From: Microbacterium proteolyticum
GTDB taxonomy: Bacteria > Actinomycetota > Actinomycetes > Actinomycetales > Microbacteriaceae
Length of the DNA stretch: 64,000 nt
Direction of reading: 5' to 3'
NCBI RefSeq assembly: GCF_029639405.1
Contig: NZ_CP121274.1
Coordinates: 1,178,001 to 1,242,000 of the forward strand
Each line of letters opens with the position of its first letter. The first letter of the stretch is position 1. This document shows, one piece after another, positions 57,587-64,000 of the stretch. The notes under the pieces are model-generated. The model did not search any database. It saw only the letters and a program-made list of their open reading frames with translations, and was not told where the DNA came from. The translations under genes and the position numbers were made by a program.

Positions 57587-58636
57587 GTGAGCACGCGCCG
57601 CGCGACCATCAGCGACGTCGCCCGAGAGGCGGGCGTCTCCGCCTCGACGGCATCGGTCGTCTTCAGCGGAAAGACGCCGACGTCCGAGGCGACCCGGGCG
57701 CGCGTGATCGCCGCCGCCGAGAAGCTCGGCTACACCGGTCCCGACCCCCGCGCCGCGTCGCTCCGCCGCGGGCGTTCGGGCATCGTCGGGGTGGTCTTCG
57801 ACCAGCATCTCGGCACCGCGTTCCTCGATCCCGTGACGACGCACATGATGGACGGTCTCGCCGACGGCGTCTCGCGGCTCGGTGCGGCCCTGCTCCTCCT
57901 GCGCGACGACGGCCACACGGTCAGCGAACCGTCGCTGCACACCGCGCCGATCGACGCCGCCGTGCTGATCGGCTGCAGCCCCCGCATGCGCGATTCGCTC
58001 GAGATCGTCCGGGCCCGCGGCATCCCGGTCGTCGTCATCGAGGGGGATGCGGGCGAAGGGATCCCGCGCGTCCTGCTGGACAACACCGAAGCCCAGCGCC
58101 AGGCCGCGCAGCATCTCGCCGACCTCGGACACGCCGACGTCGTCATCGTCACCCTGCCGATCGACATCGACCGGCGTCGCGGCTGGATCCCCGACGACGC
58201 GGAAGCGCGGGTCGACGTGACCGCCGATCGCCTCGCCGGTGCGCGCCAGGTGTTCTCGCACGCCCCCGCGCTCGCCGCGGCCACCAGTTCGATCGACGAG
58301 GGCGCCATCGCCGGCCGCACGATCTTCGCCGACCCCGCGCGCCGACCCACCGCCGTCATCGCGCAGAGCGATCTGCTGGCGGCCGGTGTCGTCCGTGCCG
58401 CCGAGGAGGCGGGACTCCAGGTACCGCGCGACGTGAGCGTGACGGGCTTCGACGGCGTCGTCGTCGACGGGCTCGCGCCCCACGTCCTGACGACCCTCGT
58501 GCAGCCGGCCACGGCGAAAGGACGCGCGGCGGGCGAGGCCGTGGCGGCGATGCTCGAGGACGCGACGCCCGCGGGCCTCGACCTCACCTGCACCTTCCGC
58601 GCGGGGACGACGACGGCCCCGCCCCGTAGCACGTGA
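57587..58636 (+). CDS. LacI-family transcriptional regulator
   Basis: 349 aa from GTG. The HTH lies at about 7-28 (ATISDVAREAGVSASTAS), with VFSGKTPTSEATRARVIAAA as the hinge region. The periplasmic-binding-type effector domain follows from about 62, with GFDGVVVDGLAP near the end. It probably represses the divergent MFS gene by binding the palindromes in between. Confidence 0.92.
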   Translation: MSTRRATISDVAREAGVSASTASVVFSGKTPTSEATRARVIAAAEKLGYTGPDPRAASLRRGRSGIVGVVFDQHLGTAFLDPVTTHMMDGLADGVSRLGAALLLLRDDGHTVSEPSLHTAPIDAAVLIGCSPRMRDSLEIVRARGIPVVVIEGDAGEGIPRVLLDNTEAQRQAAQHLADLGHADVVIVTLPIDIDRRRGWIPDDAEARVDVTADRLAGARQVFSHAPALAAATSSIDEGAIAGRTIFADPARRPTAVIAQSDLLAAGVVRAAEEAGLQVPRDVSVTGFDGVVVDGLAPHVLTTLVQPATAKGRAAGEAVAAMLEDATPAGLDLTCTFRAGTTTAPPRST

Positions 58637-58731
58637 GGTCCGCCGCGCGGGACGACGAATGCTCCGGGTAGAATAGATCCGACACCCCGAGAGCCCGGGC
58701 ATCCGCCCGTCGACCCCGAGGAGGCCTTCCC

Positions 58732-61665
58732 GTGCTGGCATTCCTCGGCGCCTTCGCCCTCGTCCCGATCCTTCTGCCGTTCCTCGTGGCGAAGATCGGC
58801 GCCCGCGCCTTCTACGTCGCGGCGGTCCTCCCCGCCCTGGCGTTCGCGCACGCGATCGTGCTCGCGCCCACGGTGCTGTCCGGCGGCATTCCCTTCGAGG
58901 AATACAACTGGATCCCCGGTCTCGGCGTCTCGCTGTCGATGCGGATGGACGTGCTCGGCTGGCTCCTGACCCTCGTGGTCACCGGGGTCGGCGCGCTCGT
59001 CATGCTCTACTGCCGCTGGTACTTCCGCGGGAAGACGCAGGGCGTGGGTCAGTTCTCCGCGGTGCTGCTCGCCTTCGCGGGGGCGATGTACGGACTCGTG
59101 CTCACCGACGACATCGTCGTGCTGATCATGCTGTGGGAGATCACGAGCGTGCTGTCGTACCTGCTCATCGGCTACTACCACGGCCGTGCCGCGAGCCGCC
59201 GTGCGGCCCTGCAGGCACTACTGGTCACCACGCTCGGCGGCCTCGTGATGCTGATCGGCGTCGTCCTCATCGTCGTGCAGTCCGGCACGACGAGCCTGTC
59301 GACGATCCTCGCCGCACCGCCGGTCGGCCCGGTCGTCGATGTCGCGGTGCTCCTCCTGCTCGTCGGCGCGCTCAGCAAGTCCGCGATCTTCCCGTTCCAC
59401 TTCTGGCTGCCCGGCGCCATGGCGGCGCCGACGCCGGTCAGCGCCTACCTGCACGCCGCCGCGATGGTGAAGGCGGGCATCTACCTGATCGCGCGCCTGG
59501 CGCCCGGGTTCGCCGACACCCCGCTCTGGCGTCCGACGCTCATCGCGCTCGGTGTCTTCACGATGCTGCTCGGCGGCTTCCAAGCGCTGCGCGAACGCGA
59601 CCTCAAGCGCATCCTGGCGTTCGGCACGGTGAGCCAGCTCGGCTTCCTGACGATCATGCTCGGGTACGGAACCCGGGATGCCGCCCTCGCCGGCGTCGCT
59701 CTGCTGCTCAGCCACGCGCTGTTCAAGTCGTGCCTCTTCCTCATCGTCGGCGTCATCGACCGTCAGCTCTCCACCCGTGACATCGGGGAGCTCTCCGGTC
59801 TCGGGCGCCAGGCGCCCGTCATGGCCACCGCGGCCTTCCTCTCCATCGCGTCGATGGCGGGCGTCATCCCGACACTCGGCTTCGTCGCGAAGGAGACCGC
59901 GCTGACAGCTCTCCTGCACGAAGCGACGGAGGGGGCCGGCTGGGGGGTCGTCGCACTCGTGGGCGTCGTCGCCGGCTCCGCGCTGACGGCGGCGTACGGC
60001 ATCCGGTTCCTGTGGGGGGCGTTCTGGACCAAGCGCGCGGTCGAGCGCACCGAATGGCCCGACCCGCCGATCGGGTTCCTCGCCTCGCCCGTGCTGCTGG
60101 CGACGGCGTCGCTCGCGCTCGGCTTCCTCGCACCGCTGGTCGACGGGTGGCTCGCGCCCTACGCCGACACCGTGCCCGAGGCGACGCCCGGCGTCCCCGC
60201 GCCCGATCACGTCTACCACCTCGCTCTCTGGCACGGTCTCGAGCCCGCGCTGTTCGTCTCGCTCGGCACCCTCGCGCTCGGCGCGGGCATCTTCTGGCTC
60301 GTCCGCCGCACGCAACTGCACAAGCGCAAGCGCCTGCTGCCGTTCACCGCGAACGACGTCTACAACCTGGCCCTGCGCGGCATCGACCGCTCGTCCGAGT
60401 GGACGACCGCGCGATTCCAGCGCGGATCGCTGCCGTTCTACGTCGGCACGATCTTCGTCGTGCTCGTCGTGGCCGAGGGCACCGCGCTCGTGGCATCCGA
60501 TGAGTGGCGCGCACAGCTCGACGCCTGGCAGTCGCCCGCGCAGCTCCTGGCCGCGCCCGTCATGATCGCGGCCGGGATCCTCGCGGTCCGCGCCCCGAAG
60601 CGGTTCACGGGTGTCGCGCTGGTGTCTGTCACCGGTCTCGGCATGGTGGTGCTCTTCGCCACGAGCGGCGCCCCCGACCTCGCCCTGACGCAGGTGCTGA
60701 TCGAGACCATCACGCTCGTGGTGTTCGCGCTGGTCCTGCGGCGCCTGCCCGCCCGGATGGGGGAGCACAACGCCTCGGTCGCGCCCCTCGCGCGCGCGGC
60801 GCTCGGCGTCGGCGTCGGACTCACGATGGCGCTCGTCGCCGTCGTCGCCACCGGCGCGCGGCAGGACGCCCCGATCTCCCTCGAGTGGCCCGCGCTCGCA
60901 TACGAGATCGGCCACGGGCGCAACGTCGTCAACGTCGCCCTGGTCGACCTGCGCGGGTGGGACACGATGGGCGAGCTGTCGGTGCTCATCCTCGCGGCCA
61001 CAGGCGTGGCATCCCTCGTCTTCATCACCGACCGCAGCGACAACCTGTCGCGCCGACGCTCGGGAACCGCGCGCAGCCGCGTAGGCCTCGGGCGTCGCCG
61101 GCCGCTGGTCGAGACCGACAACGGCGTGCGCGCGCAACGCGCGGGCGAAACCGACGCCCCCCGCGCCTGGCTGGTGTCGGGCGCGAAGGTGCAGCCCGAG
61201 AACCGCTCCATCCTGATGGAGATCATCATCCGCGTGCTCTTCCACGCGATCATGCTCATCTCGATCTATCTGCTCTTCGCCGGTCACAACCTCCCCGGCG
61301 GCGGCTTCGCCGGCGGGCTCGTCGCGGGCATGGGGCTCGTGATGCGCTACATCGCCGGCGGCCGCTGGGAGCTCGGCGCAGCCGCTCCCACCGACGCCGG
61401 ACGCCTGCTCGGAGCCGGTATGGCCCTGGCGGTCCTGTGCGCGATCGTGCCGCTGTTCTTCGGCTTCGCGCCGCTGCAGAGCTTCACGTTCGAGGGCGAG
61501 CTGCCCCTCATCGGGCACTGGGAGTTCGTCACCAGCACGATCTTCGACATCGGCGTCTACCTGGTCGTGATCGGCCTCGTGCTCGACGTGCTCCGCAGCC
61601 TCGGCGCCGAGGTCGACCGGCAGTCCAAGGACGCCGCCGACACCGAGGCGGTGACGGTGCCGTGA
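58732..61665 (+). CDS. mnhA: Mrp-type Na+/H+ antiporter subunit A (MnhA with MnhB-like C terminus)
   Basis: 977 aa from GTG 58732, with AGGAGG eight bases upstream. The NuoL-like part (about 1-640) has the TM5 Glu-bearing LIMLWEITSVLSYLLIGYY and proton-path AIFPFHFWLPGAMAAPTPVS. The C-terminal part has the MnhB signature SIYLLFAGHNLPGGGFAGGL, so subunits A and B are fused, as in other actinobacteria. It is the first gene of the operon; a TAGAAT at 58669-58674 could be its -10. The stop overlaps mnhC. Confidence 0.95.
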   Translation: MLAFLGAFALVPILLPFLVAKIGARAFYVAAVLPALAFAHAIVLAPTVLSGGIPFEEYNWIPGLGVSLSMRMDVLGWLLTLVVTGVGALVMLYCRWYFRGKTQGVGQFSAVLLAFAGAMYGLVLTDDIVVLIMLWEITSVLSYLLIGYYHGRAASRRAALQALLVTTLGGLVMLIGVVLIVVQSGTTSLSTILAAPPVGPVVDVAVLLLLVGALSKSAIFPFHFWLPGAMAAPTPVSAYLHAAAMVKAGIYLIARLAPGFADTPLWRPTLIALGVFTMLLGGFQALRERDLKRILAFGTVSQLGFLTIMLGYGTRDAALAGVALLLSHALFKSCLFLIVGVIDRQLSTRDIGELSGLGRQAPVMATAAFLSIASMAGVIPTLGFVAKETALTALLHEATEGAGWGVVALVGVVAGSALTAAYGIRFLWGAFWTKRAVERTEWPDPPIGFLASPVLLATASLALGFLAPLVDGWLAPYADTVPEATPGVPAPDHVYHLALWHGLEPALFVSLGTLALGAGIFWLVRRTQLHKRKRLLPFTANDVYNLALRGIDRSSEWTTARFQRGSLPFYVGTIFVVLVVAEGTALVASDEWRAQLDAWQSPAQLLAAPVMIAAGILAVRAPKRFTGVALVSVTGLGMVVLFATSGAPDLALTQVLIETITLVVFALVLRRLPARMGEHNASVAPLARAALGVGVGLTMALVAVVATGARQDAPISLEWPALAYEIGHGRNVVNVALVDLRGWDTMGELSVLILAATGVASLVFITDRSDNLSRRRSGTARSRVGLGRRRPLVETDNGVRAQRAGETDAPRAWLVSGAKVQPENRSILMEIIIRVLFHAIMLISIYLLFAGHNLPGGGFAGGLVAGMGLVMRYIAGGRWELGAAAPTDAGRLLGAGMALAVLCAIVPLFFGFAPLQSFTFEGELPLIGHWEFVTSTIFDIGVYLVVIGLVLDVLRSLGAEVDRQSKDAADTEAVTVP

Positions 61666-62276
61666 GCGTCTCGTTCGTCCTGATCGTCGTCATGGCGGTG
61701 CTCTTCGCGTGCGGCGTGTACGCGATGCTCGAGCGCAGCCTCACGCGCGTGCTCATCGGCTTCCTGCTGCTGGGCAACGCCGCGAACCTCCTGCTGCTGA
61801 TCGTCATGGGCCAGCCCAAGATCGCGCCCTTCTACGACGGCGGCACCACGGATTCCGCCGACATGTCCGACGCGCTCCCGCAGGCCCTCGCGCTCACGGC
61901 GATCGTCATCACCTTCGGCATCTCGGCCTTCCTCCTGGCTCTGATCTACCGTTCCTGGCAGCTGGGTCAGGCCGACACCGTCGTCGACGACGCCGAGGAC
62001 ATCGCCATCCGCGCGCGGACGGCATCCGAGCCCGAGGATGCCATGGACGAGGAGTCCCGCTCGGACGACGAGGACGTCACCACCGACTTCGTCGGCGACG
62101 CGGTGTCGCCGATCCGGGTGCTGCACCAGGGCGACCTCTCGCAGCTGATCGACGACGCCCCGGTGGACCGTGTGGCGGTGGGCCGCGACCGGCCGCAGGG
62201 CGACACCCGTCGCCCGGAGGGCTCCGCTTCCTCCGACGACGACACCCGCGACCCGGAAGACGGTGATCGCCCGTGA
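61662..62276 (+). CDS. mnhC: Mrp antiporter subunit C with long acidic tail
   Basis: 204 aa from GTG 61662, overlapping mnhA by four bases. The first 110 residues are the three-helix NuoK-like MnhC core (LIGFLLLGNAANLLLLIVMG, DALPQALALTAIVITFGISA). Residues about 113-204 form an Asp/Glu/Arg-rich tail absent from the usual 110-140-aa MnhC. The stop overlaps mnhD by four bases. Confidence 0.93.
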   Translation: MSVSFVLIVVMAVLFACGVYAMLERSLTRVLIGFLLLGNAANLLLLIVMGQPKIAPFYDGGTTDSADMSDALPQALALTAIVITFGISAFLLALIYRSWQLGQADTVVDDAEDIAIRARTASEPEDAMDEESRSDDEDVTTDFVGDAVSPIRVLHQGDLSQLIDDAPVDRVAVGRDRPQGDTRRPEGSASSDDDTRDPEDGDRP

Positions 62277-63829
62277 GCGCCCTGGTCCCCCTGCTCGTCG
62301 GCATCCCCCTCTTCGGTGCCGCGATCAACCTCGTCTTCGGGCGGCGCAAGAAGACGCAGATCGTCGTGTCGGTCCTGTCGCTCGCGACCGTGCTCGTCCT
62401 CGGCGCGATCCTGCTGGTCGCCGTCGACACGAACGGCCCGATCGCGGTGGCCATCGCGGGGTGGCAGATCCCGCTCGGCATCGTCCTGTACGTCGACGTG
62501 CTCGCGGCACTCCTCGTGGTGGTCACGTCGATCGTGCTGCTCGCGGTCCTGCTCTTCTCGATCGGGCAGGGGGCCGCCGACAACGACGAGGACACCCCCG
62601 TCTCGATCTTCTACCCGGCCTACCTGATCCTGGGCGCGGGCATCTTCAACGCCTTCATCGCCGGCGACCTGTTCAACCTCTACGTCGGCTTCGAGATCCT
62701 GCTCGTCGCGTCGTACGTGCTGATCACGCTCGGCAGCACCGAGTCGCGCATCCGCACCGGCGTCGTCTACATCGTCGTGTCGCTGGTGTCGTCGATCCTG
62801 TTCCTCGCCGCGATCGCGATGGTCTACGGCGCGCTCGGCACGGTCAACATGGTGCAGATCAGCGAGCGGATGGCCCAGCTCCCGCAGGACGTGCAGACGA
62901 TCCTCCACCTCATGCTGCTGCTCGCGTTCGCGATCAAGGCGGCCGTCTTCCCGCTGTCGTTCTGGCTGCCCGACTCCTACCCGACCGCCCCCGCCCCCGT
63001 CACGGCGGTGTTCGCGGGCCTGCTGACCAAGGTCGGCGTCTACGCGATCATCCGCACCGAGACGCAGCTGTTCGTCGACAACGACCTGAACTTCCTGCTG
63101 ATGATGGTCGCGCTCGCAACGATGATCGTCGGCATCCTGGGAGCCGTCGCGCAGGCCGAGCTCAAGCGCATCCTGTCGTTCACGCTGGTCAGTCACATCG
63201 GCTACATGATCTTCGGGCTGGCGATCAACACCCCGCTCGCGGTGGGCGCGACGATCTACTACATCGTCCACCACATCATCGTGCAGACGACGCTGTTCCT
63301 CGCCGTGGGCCTCATCGAACGCCGCGCGGGCAGCACGTCGATCCTCAAGGTCAAGGGCCTCATGCGAGCGGCGCCGGTGCTGGCGGTGCTGTACTTCATC
63401 CCGGCGGTCAACCTGGGCGGACTCCCGCCGTTCTCGGGATTCATCGGCAAGTACGCGCTGTTCGACGCCGCCGCCCAGGTGGGCACGCCCGTGATGATGG
63501 TGCTGATCGTCGGCGGTATCGCGACCTCGATCCTCACGCTCTACGCCCTGATGCGCGCGTGGAACCTGTCGTTCTGGCGCGAGGAGAACGACTCCACCGA
63601 GACGCTCGAACGGATCGCCTACCTCGGCAACGCCCCGGCCGCGGCCATCTCGACCGAGCGCCGCACGATCCCCCGCATCATGACCGCCGCGACCGCCGGC
63701 ATGGTGGCCGTGACCGTCGCGCTGACCGTCTTCGCCGGCCCCCTTCTCGACGTCTGCCTGCGCGCGGGCGAGCGCATCACCGACGGCATCACGCTCGTGC
63801 AGCTGCAGGACCAGGAGGCGGAGCAGTGA
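62273..63829 (+). CDS. mnhD: Mrp antiporter subunit D
   Basis: 518 aa from GTG 62273. NuoM/N-like, about 14 membrane helices. The TM5 Glu is in DLFNLYVGFEILLVASYVLI, and the proton-channel Lys in AFAIKAAVFPLSFWLPDSYP. It works with subunit A to exchange Na+ for H+ across the membrane. The stop overlaps mnhE by four bases. Confidence 0.95.
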   Translation: MSALVPLLVGIPLFGAAINLVFGRRKKTQIVVSVLSLATVLVLGAILLVAVDTNGPIAVAIAGWQIPLGIVLYVDVLAALLVVVTSIVLLAVLLFSIGQGAADNDEDTPVSIFYPAYLILGAGIFNAFIAGDLFNLYVGFEILLVASYVLITLGSTESRIRTGVVYIVVSLVSSILFLAAIAMVYGALGTVNMVQISERMAQLPQDVQTILHLMLLLAFAIKAAVFPLSFWLPDSYPTAPAPVTAVFAGLLTKVGVYAIIRTETQLFVDNDLNFLLMMVALATMIVGILGAVAQAELKRILSFTLVSHIGYMIFGLAINTPLAVGATIYYIVHHIIVQTTLFLAVGLIERRAGSTSILKVKGLMRAAPVLAVLYFIPAVNLGGLPPFSGFIGKYALFDAAAQVGTPVMMVLIVGGIATSILTLYALMRAWNLSFWREENDSTETLERIAYLGNAPAAAISTERRTIPRIMTAATAGMVAVTVALTVFAGPLLDVCLRAGERITDGITLVQLQDQEAEQ

Positions 63830-64000
63830 GCCCCTCGCGTCGTTCCCAGGTCGGCTTCTTCCTGCACCAGCTGCCCTTCTTCCTCGTCCTCGTCGCCCTG
63901 TGGATGCTGCTGTGGGGCCAGTTCACCTGGCTCGCCTTCCTGACCGGAGTCGGTGCGGCGATCTTCGTGACCCGCGTGTTCCGGCTGCCCCCGGTCGACC
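63826..64000 (+). CDS. mnhE: Mrp antiporter subunit E, 5' part
   Basis: 58 residues are visible from GTG 63826: (V)SPSRRSQVGFFLHQLPF, a hydrophobic segment LPFFLVLVALWMLLWGQFT, and GVGAAIFVTRVFRLPP, the MnhE start pattern. The gene runs off the window edge. Operon order A(B)-C-D-E is standard. Confidence 0.9.
   Translation, partial: MSPSRRSQVGFFLHQLPFFLVLVALWMLLWGQFTWLAFLTGVGAAIFVTRVFRLPPVD

Overview
The window is a high-G+C actinobacterial chromosome segment centred on the replication origin. Gene order and protein families (CrgA, NucS, class E sortase, the FHA/PknAB cell-division operon, MnhAB-type antiporter) point to Microbacteriaceae, most likely Microbacterium. The genus is an inference from protein style and gene order, not from a database match.

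Layout. The left arm reads leftward from the origin: rpmH-rnpA-yidD-yidC-khpB(jag)-rsmG, then parA-parB. Unusually, rsmG and parA are separated by about 5 kb. This gap holds one isolated glycoside-hydrolase-16-like gene and about 3.5 kb with no credible gene but seven ParB-binding (parS) sites, so it looks like a dedicated centromere. oriC lies between dnaA and dnaN, with DnaA boxes on both sides of dnaA. The right arm begins dnaA-dnaN-recF-DUF721-gyrB-gyrA-DUF3566-tRNA-Ile-tRNA-Ala. An accessory block follows the tRNAs: a GntR regulator, a four-carbon acid-sugar kinase, a threonate-type dehydrogenase and a GntP permease, then Nudix and YbaK genes. The conserved order then resumes with a CwsA-position membrane protein, ppiA, rhomboid, crgA, sortase and a glutamine amidotransferase. 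Next comes the leftward growth/division operon fhaA-fhaB-pstP-rodA-pbpA-pknA-pknB.

From 38.7 kb on the content is more variable: tRNA-Leu; a NarL-type two-component pair; a beta-ketoadipate tail module (pcaI-pcaJ-pcaF-pcaR); a nucleoside hydrolase; a copper module (csoR-copZ-copA) with its operator; an endonuclease/exonuclease/phosphatase-fold protein; an acetyltransferase; a GntR regulator; a cold-shock gene with a long structured leader; and a rhomboid-like/DUF2156 fusion. Then follow an Ala-rich coiled-coil membrane protein, a HAD phosphatase, NucS, an MFS exporter divergent from a LacI regulator, and an Mrp-type Na+/H+ antiporter operon that runs off the right edge.

Most interesting signals: (1) the 3.5-kb gene-free parS array, one copy of which contains the parA start codon; (2) a dispersed heptamer, GGCATCC/GGATGCC, seen about 100 times by eye, mostly as in-frame Ala-Ser or Asp-Ala codon pairs and apparently missing from the parS array; (3) a DnaA-box pair plus a palindrome core shared with oriC, between two convergent genes 16 kb from oriC; (4) a CopA whose N-terminal metal site has lost one cysteine; (5) a rhomboid-like domain with apparent Ser/His residues fused to a DUF2156 domain.
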